The notes below the pieces were generated by a model, which made no database searches, was not told the DNA's origin, and saw nothing but the letters and a program-made list of their open reading frames with translations. A stretch of DNA of 64,000 nt from Metabacillus fastidiosus NBRC 101226 (lineage in GTDB: Bacteria; Bacillota; Bacilli; Bacillales; Bacillaceae). Below, in pieces: positions 34,627 through 43,593 of the stretch. The translations under genes and the position numbers were made by a program. Each line of letters starts with the position of its first letter. Position 1 is the stretch's first letter. The stretch covers positions 1 to 64,000 of the forward strand of contig NZ_BCVG01000007.1 of the NCBI RefSeq assembly GCF_001591625.1, in the 5' to 3' direction.

Positions 34627-34779
34627 TTATCTCCCCTGGCTGCCTTTTTTAGAATTTCGGTTTGCACCTTTCATTGGGTTCTCATTATCATAAGCAGCTG
34701 AAAATTCCGTATCCGGCATACTTTCCTTCGGTGTAAAATTATTTTTAATCGCTGCATCTCTTGCAACTCTTCTTTTCAT
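34627..34779 (-). CDS. Small hydrophilic protein (50 residues)
   Basis: The first gene of a two-gene small operon, translated from ATG 34779 behind AGAGGTGA. The protein starts MKRRVARDAAIKNNF, has an acidic middle (PKESMPDTEFSAAYDNEN) and a basic tail. It is rich in Asn, Lys and Ala, with no hydrophobic segment, and looks disordered. I do not recognise it. In B. subtilis a small gene (ykzE) lies in the corresponding place near ktrD, but similarity was not tested. Confidence 0.55.
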   Translation of the reverse strand: MKRRVARDAAIKNNFTPKESMPDTEFSAAYDNENPMKGANRNSKKGSQGR

Positions 34780-34856
34780 GTTCGTCACCTCTTTTAATTA
34801 TTCTTATTTAATTTGTTCTATATTATCGAATATATGAATGTCATTTTTTTGAAACA

Positions 34857-34885
34857 AAAAAATCCTCAAGATTTATTCTTGAGGA
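34857..34885 (-). terminator. Terminator of the PBP3-type gene
   Basis: Minus-strand arms TCCTCAAGA and TCTTGAGGA followed by seven T. It begins within the last codons of the gene. Confidence 0.88.
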
Positions 34886-36894
34886 CTACTTTTCACGTAT
34901 TGCTCAAATACCTTTTTCACTTTTGGAACGACATAATGACTTCCTCCTCTTGACTTCACATCTTCAATCATCATTGCAGTCAGGAGGTGTCGTTCATTCA
35001 TATCAGCCGCAACGAACCAGCCGTTTTCTTTTCCCTGCGTATCATCTTTCGATTGCTTTAGTTCTGCTGTTCCTGTTTTTCCTGCAAGCTGGACACCTTC
35101 CAATTTTGGTGCATATGCTGTTCCTTCAGGATTTTCAACAACTTGCTTTAAATCATCTAAAATTACTGCTGCAGTCTCAGAAGAAATGATTTTTTCCTTC
35201 CAAACGGTCACGTTTGCTTCATCAGTCTTTTCTAAATAAGGTTTTAACATATTTCCCTCGTTTAAAAATGTCGTGTATGCAGCTGCCAAATGAATAGGGC
35301 TCATTTGTATTTCACCTTGCCCATAACCTGAATCTGCAAGAAGCTGATCATTACTTAATGCGCTATTTGCAATAGATGACTGTCCTGTTGGAAAAATAAA
35401 GTCTATTTTTTCATCGAATCCAAATTGTTTTAAACCTGTACTGAATTTTTCACTTCCAAGCTCTAATGCAAGCTGTGCAAAATAAATATTATCCGAATAC
35501 ATCAGTGCTTTTTGTAAATTCACATCCGATACTTTCGTGGAAACTCTTTTAACAAAATAATTTCCCCAGCTAGCATCTTTTTGCCATGTTGGACCTTCAA
35601 TCTTCTTCACATCAGAACCTTTTACTGTACCTGTCTCTAAGCCAACAGCACCGACTAAAGGCTTCAATGATGAACCTGGAGAATACAGTTTATTAAATCT
35701 TGCCATTAACGGTTTTAAAGGATCTTCAGAAAGTTCGCGATATTTAGACGCCCCCATTCCAAAGATGAACTCGTTCGGATTATAAGCAGGACTGCTCACC
35801 ATTGCCAGCGTTTCACCGGTAACTGGATTAAGAGCAACAGCTGTTCCTGCATCACCTTTTAACTGCTCATACATATTTTTTTGTAATTGATAGTCAATTG
35901 TTAAATAGACTGCTTCACCGTTTCTAGCTTTCTTTTCAGCAATTACTTCATTTGTTCCGCCGACAAAAATTTTATAACCAGTCTCTCCCTTTAAACGGTC
36001 TTCAAACACCTGCTCAAGACCAGACTTTCCAACAACGGAATTTGTACTGTATCCTTTATCCTTTAATTTTTCCAGCTGTTCTGCTGTAATACTGCCGATA
36101 TAGCCAATCAAATGAGCACTAGCTTCTCCGGCTGGATAATATCTTGATGCACTGTCTTTCTTCTGGACAGCTGGAATATCAATAATCTGTTCAAATCTTT
36201 CCCTATCGGCTGGATCTATTTTCTTAATTGGAACGAATAACTCAGGTTTAACCCAGCTCTCATTCAGCTTCGCATCAATTTGAGCACGGTCTATTTCCAG
36301 TAGAGCCGCTAATTGATTAAGAATCTCATCTTTATCTTCAAGAAGTTTTTGCGGAATAATCCCTATTTCATAAGCAGTACCATTTACCGCAAGTCCTTTA
36401 TTATTCCGGTCATAAATTTCTCCCCGCAGAGGCTGGTCAGAAGTAACCTTCACTTCATCCCCTTCCTTTAGCTGTGGAAAAATTAAAGAAGGATCCCAAT
36501 TTATATACCAGTTTTTCTCTCCTTCTTTTTCTTCTTTTTGGAGAGTAACCTCTTTTGTAAATGAAATAGGTCCTGCAACTGTTTCCATACTTAAAGACAA
36601 TGGCAATGAGACAGTAGCCTTCTCCTTCTCTTTCTCTTCTATTTTCTTCGTTGAGACTTTTAAATTTTTAACAGAAATTGCTTCATATATATTTTTATAT
36701 CGATCAATAAAGTTCTTTTCACTAACCTTTTCCTGTGTATCAGCTGAGAGCATACGATACATCTCAGAAAAATTTTGTTTATTCCATAAGTTTATATACT
36801 CATTAAGACGCTGCTCAGCTGTCGGCTTGTTCGAGCAGGAACTTAATATGATGACAAAACAAAGAAGTGTGAAAATAAAATATAATTTCTTCAT
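34873..36894 (-). CDS. pbpC: PBP3-type class B penicillin-binding lipoprotein (MecA_N)
   Basis: Membrane-anchored DD-transpeptidase of 673 residues, close to the 668 of B. subtilis PBP3. A lipobox, LSSC, near residue 20 indicates a lipid anchor. Domains in order: MecA_N/NTF2-like (about 25-140), dimerisation domain (about 150-315), and transpeptidase (about 345-660). Active-site motifs are SSLK in YSPGSSLKP, SDN in MYSDNIYF and KTGT in LAGKTGTAEL. Relatives have low beta-lactam affinity and include MecA/PBP2a. The pbpC symbol rests on architecture, not on position. Confidence 0.87.
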   Translation of the reverse strand: MKKLYFIFTLLCFVIILSSCSNKPTAEQRLNEYINLWNKQNFSEMYRMLSADTQEKVSEKNFIDRYKNIYEAISVKNLKVSTKKIEEKEKEKATVSLPLSLSMETVAGPISFTKEVTLQKEEKEGEKNWYINWDPSLIFPQLKEGDEVKVTSDQPLRGEIYDRNNKGLAVNGTAYEIGIIPQKLLEDKDEILNQLAALLEIDRAQIDAKLNESWVKPELFVPIKKIDPADRERFEQIIDIPAVQKKDSASRYYPAGEASAHLIGYIGSITAEQLEKLKDKGYSTNSVVGKSGLEQVFEDRLKGETGYKIFVGGTNEVIAEKKARNGEAVYLTIDYQLQKNMYEQLKGDAGTAVALNPVTGETLAMVSSPAYNPNEFIFGMGASKYRELSEDPLKPLMARFNKLYSPGSSLKPLVGAVGLETGTVKGSDVKKIEGPTWQKDASWGNYFVKRVSTKVSDVNLQKALMYSDNIYFAQLALELGSEKFSTGLKQFGFDEKIDFIFPTGQSSIANSALSNDQLLADSGYGQGEIQMSPIHLAAAYTTFLNEGNMLKPYLEKTDEANVTVWKEKIISSETAAVILDDLKQVVENPEGTAYAPKLEGVQLAGKTGTAELKQSKDDTQGKENGWFVAADMNERHLLTAMMIEDVKSRGGSHYVVPKVKKVFEQYVKSSPQE

Positions 36895-36931
36895 CTACCT
36901 TCCCCCTTTTTCAATAAATTGTATCATAATA

Positions 36932-36968
36932 AAAAAGCTGGTACTTTATAATTTGTACCAACTTTTTT
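36932..36968 (-). terminator. ktrD terminator
   Basis: Minus-strand arms AAAAGTTGGTAC and GTACCAGCTTTT with a flanking T run. It separates ktrD from the PBP3-type gene. Confidence 0.85.
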
Positions 36969-36971
36969 AAA

Positions 36972-38327
36972 TCACCCGATAATTACACGTTCTTTTGGAT
37001 AATGATAATTCGCTTCTTTTTCTTTTGAACCGATTAATAACAAAAGGAAGAAAACACCAATCCTGCCGATAAACATTAAAGCGATAATAAGGCTTTTACC
37101 GATTGTACTTAATTCTGGCGTAATACCCATCGAAAGACCTGTCGTTCCAAATGCAGAACAGACTTCAAATAAAATTTCAATAAGGCTGAAATTTTCAGTA
37201 ATTGATAAAGTAAGAACAGAAATAAAGCATATTAAAAATGCAGTAATCGTAACAGCAACTGATTTTCTTATATCGTCTTCATGAATTTCCCTCTTAAAAA
37301 TTTTAATCGTCTTATTTCCCTTTGCAAAATGATAAACGAATAAAAGATTCAGCGCAAATGTCGTTGTTCTAATTCCACCTCCGACTGAACTTGGGGAAGC
37401 TCCAATAAACATAAGTGCGCATAATAAAAGCAGTGTCGGATCTGACAGGAGGCTAATATCCATCGTTGCAAGACCGCCGCTTCTTGTCGTTGCTGATTGA
37501 AAAAGGGAATAGAAGAACACTTCATGCCATTCTTTTCCTTTATAAAATAGATTATTTTCAAAAATTGCGATAAAAATAGTACCAAGAACGATAAGGGCTA
37601 AGAAAGTAAGTGTCGTTAGTTTAGCAAAAAGAGAAAAGCGATAATTTCCTCTTTCACTCGCTAAAAATTTTTTCAGCTCAATAAGAACAGGAAAGCCAAT
37701 TGCACCTAATGCAATTAACAAAATGACAATAAACTGAATAAAATAGTCATTTGCGTAAGGAATCATTGATGCACCTGTTAAATCAAAACCACCGTTAGTC
37801 GTTGCACTAATTGATAGGAAAAACCCATTTAAATAAGCTTCCTGCCACGTTTCAAAATATGTTAAAAAATATGTACCTAATACAAGGCCACCAATAAATT
37901 CAATAAGCAATATTAAGATAATAATTTGTTTAATTAATTGAACAGCTCCAGATAAGCTTAACTGATTCTGGTCAAGCATGATAAGGCTGCGTTCTTTTAA
38001 TCCAATTTTTTTACCAACAATTAACCAGACGAATGTGCCAAGAGTCATTACCCCAATACCGCCAAATTGCAATACAAATGCAAGGATGAAAATTCCCTGA
38101 GTGCTGAATGTATCGGCTGTGGATACAACTGTTAACCCGGTGACACTTACTGCGCTAACTGCTGTAAATAATGTATCGATGAATGACGGATCAATACCAG
38201 GCTTGTGAGCGATCGGCAAACTTAATAGTAGAACAGAAACAGTAACGGCAAATATATAATATGAAACAATGAGCCGCACATGTGTCATATTTCGCAAATA
38301 TCTTTTCCATATATTCAAAAAACTCAT
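36972..38327 (-). CDS. ktrD: KtrD-like potassium uptake channel subunit
   Basis: Membrane subunit of the low-affinity KtrCD potassium transporter, 451 residues, TrkH/KtrB fold. Four pore loops each hold the selectivity-filter glycine: VSVTGLTVV, TTNGGFDL, TTRSGGLA and GTTGLSM. Its cytosolic partner KtrC is not in the window. Position next to ykrK and kinE matches B. subtilis ykrM/ktrD. Confidence 0.9.
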   Translation of the reverse strand: MSFLNIWKRYLRNMTHVRLIVSYYIFAVTVSVLLLSLPIAHKPGIDPSFIDTLFTAVSAVSVTGLTVVSTADTFSTQGIFILAFVLQFGGIGVMTLGTFVWLIVGKKIGLKERSLIMLDQNQLSLSGAVQLIKQIIILILLIEFIGGLVLGTYFLTYFETWQEAYLNGFFLSISATTNGGFDLTGASMIPYANDYFIQFIVILLIALGAIGFPVLIELKKFLASERGNYRFSLFAKLTTLTFLALIVLGTIFIAIFENNLFYKGKEWHEVFFYSLFQSATTRSGGLATMDISLLSDPTLLLLCALMFIGASPSSVGGGIRTTTFALNLLFVYHFAKGNKTIKIFKREIHEDDIRKSVAVTITAFLICFISVLTLSITENFSLIEILFEVCSAFGTTGLSMGITPELSTIGKSLIIALMFIGRIGVFFLLLLIGSKEKEANYHYPKERVIIG

Positions 38328-38478
38328 CCTTTATTATTCATTTCACTTTAACCTTTACTATATTAAAAGATAAAGACTGAAAGATAAAGACTTTCTTCCT
38401 AATCCATACTAATTATTTGGTATCTTTTTGTATAGTGAACTATAATGTATTGTTAGTACGTAGAAACTGAGGTGGATT

Positions 38479-39174
38479 ATGTTACTTCAATTAACTAGAA
38501 AACAAATGGCGAAATTGCTTGTTTCTTTAAAAGGAGACTATTCCAGTCCATTGCAAGTATTAAAAGAAGCAATCGATTTAAATATAGATGAGAAAAATCT
38601 CCCTCCTTTTTTAAAAAAATTCGAAAGAAAGCGAAAAATGAATGAAATTGGATTATCAACGAATGAAATTGTCCTTCTCGCCAATTTATGTGAGTTAACA
38701 TTTTTAAAATCAACATCGGTCCAAAATTGGATTAAACGTGATGTAAAAGAATTAATCGGCCCTCCCGAACTTGGTAAAAAATACTCGATTGAACAAGTTG
38801 CCATTCTTCTTATTGTCCGTGATTTAAAAGCAGTTTTTGATTTTGAAACCATTCGAAAAATATTAACAGTTGTCTTTAATACATTATCAGACCGAAGCGA
38901 TGATTTAATAAGCCCAATTATTTTTTATGAAACATATTCTTCTGTATTAGAAGAAATGGACCCAGTTGGGGATTTTTCCATTTATGGTCAGACACTTGAA
39001 GAACAAGTAATGTTGACAATTGACCGCTTTCAACATCGTTTCTGTGCACTCCAAACTTGTGAATGGATAGAAATTAAATATATCCTTACTATTACTGTAC
39101 TCGCTGTACTTTCCTCTCATATTCAGAGGAAAGCACAACAATTGTTTCAAATAAACTATAATGAACGAGGATAA
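38479..39174 (+). CDS. ykrK: YkrK-like DUF1836 transcriptional regulator
   Basis: A 231-residue protein of the DUF1836 type. The N-terminal part is small and helical. A MerR-like DNA-binding region spans about residues 55-130 (STNEIVLLANLCE, TSVQNWIKRDVKELIG, YSIEQVAILLIVRDLKAV), where NWIKRD fits a recognition helix. B. subtilis YkrK represses htpX and its own gene. Here htpX is absent between ykrK and ktrD, so its target may differ or lie elsewhere. RBS TGAGGTGG precedes the ATG. Confidence 0.72.
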   Translation: MLLQLTRKQMAKLLVSLKGDYSSPLQVLKEAIDLNIDEKNLPPFLKKFERKRKMNEIGLSTNEIVLLANLCELTFLKSTSVQNWIKRDVKELIGPPELGKKYSIEQVAILLIVRDLKAVFDFETIRKILTVVFNTLSDRSDDLISPIIFYETYSSVLEEMDPVGDFSIYGQTLEEQVMLTIDRFQHRFCALQTCEWIEIKYILTITVLAVLSSHIQRKAQQLFQINYNERG

Positions 39175-39353
39175 TTAAAAAATTCTTAATATCCATTATA
39201 TAAATTCATTTTCACCGTAAGACATGGAACTAAACCTGTTTATATATTAATTTCTCGGGAGAGTAATAAGCGTCATACATATTTTTCTAAGTATAAGATA
39301 GCAATTAGTTTTAAAAACTAAAGAGGAAATATGATATGAAGGAGTGAATAAGG

Positions 39354-39551
39354 ATGACTAGTAGCAGTAATAAATTGCTTGTTCCTGGTATCGAACAAGC
39401 ATTGGATCAAATTAAATTTGAAATCGCTCAAGAATTTGGTGTCCAGCTGCATGGGAGTACAGCTTCACGAGCAAATGGATCTGTTGGCGGGGAAATAACA
39501 AAACGTTTAGTTACCCAAGCCCAAGCAGAGCTAAATGGAAAATATAAATAA
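39354..39551 (+). CDS. sspD: Alpha/beta-type small acid-soluble spore protein
   Basis: A 65-residue DNA-saturating spore protein that protects spore DNA and is an amino-acid source on outgrowth. The germination-protease cleavage site region is FEIAQEFGV, and the conserved [16 protein letters not shown] region forms the second helix. Its position between rsgI and ykrK matches sspD. The ribosome site is GAAGGAGTG. A CATACATA at 39273-39280 could be part of a sigma-G -10 element, but the -35 is unclear. Confidence 0.9.
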   Translation: MTSSSNKLLVPGIEQALDQIKFEIAQEFGVQLHGSTASRANGSVGGEITKRLVTQAQAELNGKYK

Positions 39552-39563
39552 AACATATAAATA

Positions 39564-39610
39564 AAGGCTGGCTTATAAAATGATCTCATTTTATAAGCCA
39601 GCCTCGTTTT
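39564..39610. terminator. Convergent terminator sspD / rsgI
   Basis: Long perfect arms, AGGCTGGCTTATAAAATGA and TCATTTTATAAGCCAGCCT, with a short loop and a T-rich flank. Confidence 0.92.
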
Positions 39611-39618
39611 CCATTTAT

Positions 39619-40848
39619 TTAATCATCGTCATCGTCATCATCATCGTGATCTTTTTGTTTATAACGTTCCTTTTCCTGCTTTTCTCTTTCCTTTTCTTGC
39701 TTCTCTCTGTGTTTTTCTTGTTGCTTCTCAAATTTTTCTCTCTGTTTCTCTCGTTCTTTCGATTCTTTTTCTTTCTGTTTTTCCAGTTTTTTCCTCTGAT
39801 TCTCTCGTTCCTTCTCTTCCTCTTCCTTCTTCTTGTTCTGTTCTTTTAATTGTTTTTCTCTTAATTTATTTTGTTCCTCTAATTCTTTTTGCCTTTGTTC
39901 CTCTAATTCTTTTTGCCTTTGTTTCTTTAATTCTTGTTGTCTTTGTTCCTCTCGTTCCTCATTCCGGTTATTTTCCTTTAAACTCTTTTGAACTTCTTGA
40001 AGTTTTGTTTTTGTCTCTTTTTGTAATGAATCTTTCACTTCATTATTATTCTGCTGCTCAATATTTTTTTCTGGTACCTTTATTTCTACTTCAGCTTTAT
40101 TTTCAACTTCTCTTTTTATTTCCTTATGATCTTCTTTTGCTTTTTTTATTTCTTCTTTTTGCTTATTAGCTGATTGTATTTTTAAATATTTTCCTGTGGA
40201 TATCCCTTGCTCTAACGCTTTTTCTCGCGTATTAACATCTGTTTCCGCAATATTTACAACCACGTTACTTTTTTCAAAAGAAGATTGAATTTGTTTTACA
40301 CCTTTTTCAAGCTCGGACTTTTTTTCTTTATCTTCTTCTTTATAAACAGTCGTTAGAAAGATTTCCTTGCCGCTATAAACATATCCCTTTTCCTTTGATT
40401 TACTTATAATAATATGTATGACATCCTTAACCGGCTTTTTCTTCCAGTTAGAGATTTCATCCACTATCTTCTCTCCGTCTTTATTAATAGGCTTCAAACT
40501 AATCGCTTTAAGATGTTCATCCACTGCAATCTCAAAGCTTGGATTAATATCAACAGTCATATAAGCATATACTCTATCTTCTTTAAAAACTGGTGCTACA
40601 GTAAAAAAGATCAAAATAATAGCAAGTGCAGAAATCACACCAAGTTTCATTTTTTGAAAGTTAAAAAAGCTTTCCCGTCTCCCACTCCGGGTTATAGCTT
40701 CTTCCCTATCATCCATAGTCGTTAAAAAGGGTATTTCTTCCCCTAATTCGTAATTCGCCGTACCAACTTTTGTCCTTAAAAATTGCCCGTCTGGGGTGAG
40801 CAATATAACAAAGTCATCTTGTAACTCAACGACGACCCCTTTTTTCAT
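39619..40848 (-). CDS. rsgI: Anti-sigma-I factor RsgI
   Basis: Single-pass membrane anti-sigma factor that holds SigI inactive. The cytoplasmic RsgI_N domain (residues 1-52) is followed by one membrane helix (about 73-92), then an extracytoplasmic RsgI-type domain (about 95-220, with AYMTVDINPSFEIAVDE). The tail of about 180 residues is a very low-complexity Glu/Lys/Gln/Arg coiled coil, ending in eight aspartates. The tail likely reports on the cell wall, and its sequence is variable between species. The start overlaps the sigI stop by 4 bp, so the two are coupled. Confidence 0.9.
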   Translation of the reverse strand: MKKGVVVELQDDFVILLTPDGQFLRTKVGTANYELGEEIPFLTTMDDREEAITRSGRRESFFNFQKMKLGVISALAIILIFFTVAPVFKEDRVYAYMTVDINPSFEIAVDEHLKAISLKPINKDGEKIVDEISNWKKKPVKDVIHIIISKSKEKGYVYSGKEIFLTTVYKEEDKEKKSELEKGVKQIQSSFEKSNVVVNIAETDVNTREKALEQGISTGKYLKIQSANKQKEEIKKAKEDHKEIKREVENKAEVEIKVPEKNIEQQNNNEVKDSLQKETKTKLQEVQKSLKENNRNEEREEQRQQELKKQRQKELEEQRQKELEEQNKLREKQLKEQNKKKEEEEKERENQRKKLEKQKEKESKEREKQREKFEKQQEKHREKQEKEREKQEKERYKQKDHDDDDDDDD

Positions 40849-41600
40849 GAATGAAGCACCCCTTTGATATAATCTTTTAAATAAGTAAAATCACCGCACA
40901 TAATGATAGACATCGCGATAATATATTTTCTATTTCTCTCAATCGTTTTTCGGCTAACAGAAACTAACTGTTCCAGCTGCTTTACTGGAAGTTGCTTTTT
41001 TTGGAAAAGTATTTCCCTTAATTGTTCATTTTCAACAAGAACTTGTGCTACTTTTATCGCATTTTGTCTTGCATCCATATGCTTTGGGGAATATTCAATT
41101 AATTCTGCCATCGTTAATCCAAAATCATTTAATCTCTTCTGGTAAAAAATGATTTCTTCTTTCCGATGTTCCTGTTCGATAAGTTTCTTGTATTCATCGA
41201 TAGATAAATCAGCTTCAACCTTACTTTGAGATATTTCTCCATCTTCATTCTCTTGAAAATCAAAATTTACTGTTTGTCCGTATCTTACTTCTTTTCTTAT
41301 ATAATCAATTACTTTTCTTTTTATAATTAATTCTGCAAAAGCGAGTAAGGAACTTCCCTTATCTCTTGAATACTTTTCAATCGCCTCATTAAAAGCGATT
41401 AATCCGATACTGAATTCATCATCTTTTTCACTTATATATCTCTTACAAACAGATGAAACTGCTTTTGCTATAAATGGTTTATACTGTTCGATCAATTCAT
41501 TTTGTAACTGTAAGTTACCTTGTTGAATTAATAAAACCGTTTCTTCTAATGTTCTTTCTTTCGTTTTCAGTCTAAACAAAAGGCTTAGCACTGATTTCAC
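40845..41600 (-). CDS. sigI: RNA polymerase sigma factor SigI
   Basis: A heat- and envelope-stress sigma factor of 251 residues, the same length as in B. subtilis. Region 2 spans about residues 25-110, with KDDEFSIGLIAFNEAIEKY. The C-terminal SigI domain has KKQLPVKQLEQLVSVSRKTIERN, an HTH for -35 recognition. The GTG at 41600 was chosen because it gives MKSVLSLLFRL, matching the SigI start, with a GGGAAG site; the longest ORF starts five codons earlier. A WalR-type box lies about 200 bp upstream. Confidence 0.93.
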   Translation of the reverse strand: MKSVLSLLFRLKTKERTLEETVLLIQQGNLQLQNELIEQYKPFIAKAVSSVCKRYISEKDDEFSIGLIAFNEAIEKYSRDKGSSLLAFAELIIKRKVIDYIRKEVRYGQTVNFDFQENEDGEISQSKVEADLSIDEYKKLIEQEHRKEEIIFYQKRLNDFGLTMAELIEYSPKHMDARQNAIKVAQVLVENEQLREILFQKKQLPVKQLEQLVSVSRKTIERNRKYIIAMSIIMCGDFTYLKDYIKGVLHS

Positions 41601-41803
41601 CTCAGTTCTTCCCAATCCTATCCTGTTAATAATACTAGATTGTCAGGAGTAAGCAAAGGAAGAATGATGGAAATTAGCTGCTGTTACAATTACTACAAAT
41701 AGGAAAAGAGAGAAAAACAAAACAACTCTTACAATTATGGGTAAAAATTTTTAAAAATAAGTAAAAAGGATTAGGTTTAAAGACTTAGAAAACAAACCTC
41801 CTT

Positions 41804-41820
41804 TGTAATCTTTTTGTAAC
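41804..41820 (+). promoter_or_regulatory. WalR-type box upstream of sigI
   Basis: TGTAAT-CTTTT-TGTAAC matches TGTWAH-N5-TGTWAH exactly. In B. subtilis WalR is a known activator of sigI, so the placement 204 bp before the sigI start codon makes sense. Confidence 0.6.
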
Positions 41821-42201
41821 TCAATAAATATTTTCGTAATGATATTATTATTTTAGGGGATAATTTTAAATAAAAATTAAATTTAATAGCTGAATTAAGT
41901 AAATAGACCTTATTTTAACTTTTATTTAGTAATTTATAGGTATATTATTATACATCTAACCATGTATATTTGCTCATTTTTTCATAAAATCATCCTATAT
42001 ATCAGCTCTTTATTCAAAATATTTCTCAAGATTTTAAATTTTATTTGTATAGATATAAGTATGTAGAAAATGTTTCTGATTCCCCCGTTCCCTTCTATGA
42101 ATAGAAAAAGAGATATTTTTTATACGGAACAATACTTATCTATTCTCCATATGCAGACAATCTTGCAGACCTATATTAACAAAGCTTCGGTCCTTTTCAA
42201 C

Positions 42202-42237
42202 AGAAAAAGACTAACCATATAGATTAGTCTTTTTCTT
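42202..42237. terminator. Terminator of the TerC gene
   Basis: Arms AGAAAAAGACTAA and TTAGTCTTTTTCT, perfect, with a 10-base loop; works in both directions. Confidence 0.9.
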
Positions 42238-42244
42238 AATACTT

Positions 42245-43036
42245 TTATTGATTTTCTGCTTTTCCTAATACAACATCATCATCTTCTGCCGGTCCTTCTG
42301 ATTTCTTAGATAAGAAGAAGCCTCCGACAGCTAATCCAGCAAGTACTACCCAGAAAATAGTTTTCCATAATCCTGAATGAATAAATTCTTCTGGAATAAT
42401 ATGAATATGTGCCAACGTGTACAATCCTAATTTAACTCCAACCCAGCCAACGATTAGAAAAGCTGCTGTTTCCAAGCTCGGTCTTTCGTGAAGCAGCTTT
42501 ACAAAGAAGTTTGCTGCAACCCTCATAATAATTAATCCCATAATACCACCGAGGAAGATAACAGCAAATTGTCCACCATCTAATCCTCCAACTTGCGGTA
42601 AATTTGTCTTCGGTAATGTAAGCGCAAGTGCTACTGCCGCTAAGATAGAGTCAACTGCAAATGCAATATCAACAAGCTCTACTTTTAAAACAGTAACCCA
42701 AAAGCCTGATTTCTTTTTCTTGCCATCTTTTTCTTCTTCTTGTTTTCTAAACACATACTTTCTAAATATGTGATTAAGTGCAAGAAATAATAAATAGAGT
42801 GCACCAATTGCCTGTACTTGCCATACATTAACAAGAAAGGAAATAATGAATAACGATCCAAATCGTAAAACAAATGCTCCAGCTAATCCGTAAAATAATG
42901 CTTTCTTTCTCTGTTCTTCAGGAAGATGCTTTACCATAATTGCCATAACTAGTGCATTATCAGCTGATAAGATCCCTTCAAGTGCGATTAGGACGAGTAA
43001 AACCCATCCATATTCGAGTAATAATGATAGTTCCAT
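42245..43036 (-). CDS. ykoY: TerC-family membrane protein (YkoY/MeeY-like), manganese-controlled
   Basis: An integral membrane protein of 263 residues with seven or so helices. The conserved acidic residues are in EGILSADNALVMA (helix 2 region) and VELVDIAFAVDSILA. In B. subtilis the TerC proteins YkoY (MeeY) and YceF (MeeF) move Mn(II) outward and supply it to secreted enzymes. The gene lies behind a yybP-ykoY manganese riboswitch, which supports a manganese role. The C-terminus is an acidic cytoplasmic tail (EGPAEDDDVV). Confidence 0.9.
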   Translation of the reverse strand: MELSLLLEYGWVLLVLIALEGILSADNALVMAIMVKHLPEEQRKKALFYGLAGAFVLRFGSLFIISFLVNVWQVQAIGALYLLFLALNHIFRKYVFRKQEEEKDGKKKKSGFWVTVLKVELVDIAFAVDSILAAVALALTLPKTNLPQVGGLDGGQFAVIFLGGIMGLIIMRVAANFFVKLLHERPSLETAAFLIVGWVGVKLGLYTLAHIHIIPEEFIHSGLWKTIFWVVLAGLAVGGFFLSKKSEGPAEDDDVVLGKAENQ

Positions 43037-43170
43037 TTTCTTCCCCCTAATGTAGATTGTATGAAGAATATAGGGTTCTTCATACTTCAGATTTACTTTG
43101 ATAAACCTTCTTCAATCCATAAATAATCAGCGTTTCTACCTTTTACTGGCTGGGCATTTTTGCAAGACAC

Positions 43171-43316
43171 AAAAAAGACCTTTGCCGATTATTTAGGCAA
43201 AGGTCTTGCTAGACATGTTAAAAATCACCGTTCATGCCAACAAAGCCGATGGACGAGTATCCATGAAATGACGACTTTGTTTTCAGGTATAAACCTGAAC
43301 GCTACTCCCCTTTGAA
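43171..43316 (-). promoter_or_regulatory. yybP-ykoY manganese riboswitch with terminator
   Basis: Minus strand: the aptamer starts AAAGGGGAGTAGCG, continues through a stem CAGGTTTATACCTG, and closes with CATGAACGGTGA (43216-43316). These are the conserved internal loops of the class. Downstream a terminator, GACCTTTGCC/GGCAAAGGTC with six T (43171-43207), is expected to be relieved when Mn(II) binds. The rest of 43037-43593 holds only AT-rich sequence with the divergent uppP promoter. Confidence 0.92.
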
Positions 43317-43593
43317 AAGAAGATTATTAAGTTAATATCATTTTAACTTTTATTCTTTTAATTTGTCAATCCATTTTTTATATTTTTTAGATAAATATAT
43401 ATAGACAAATTTTGTTAGAAGCATACCTTGGATTTATCTATAAATACGGTTTAACTTTCCTGTAAAACTAGGCATTAAATCTCCATAATCATTATTTAAA
43501 ATGGATTAAGACACTTATAACAGTTCTACAATGCGAAAGCTTATACATATTCATAAGAGAGACAACCTTACTACGAATGGGGGATTTTACGTC

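Larger units (their letters stand above)
41601..42244. other. Long AT-rich gap between sigI and the TerC gene
   Basis: 644 bp with no supported ORF. It contains the WalR-type box at 41804-41820, several scattered TTACAA words (for example near 41685 and 41735) and the TerC terminator at 42202-42237. No clear sigma-I type promoter was found. The remaining middle part is AT-rich and unassigned. Confidence 0.5.

Noticed and set aside
39619-39849. Long plus-strand frame rich in Phe and Leu opposite rsgI
   Set aside because: It is the mirror image of the Lys/Glu-rich rsgI tail and has no ribosome binding site.
42080-42100. C-rich TCCCCCGTTCCC as part of a sigma-I promoter
   Set aside because: It is far from sigI, on the wrong strand for it, and no CGAA-type -10 lies at a fitting distance.
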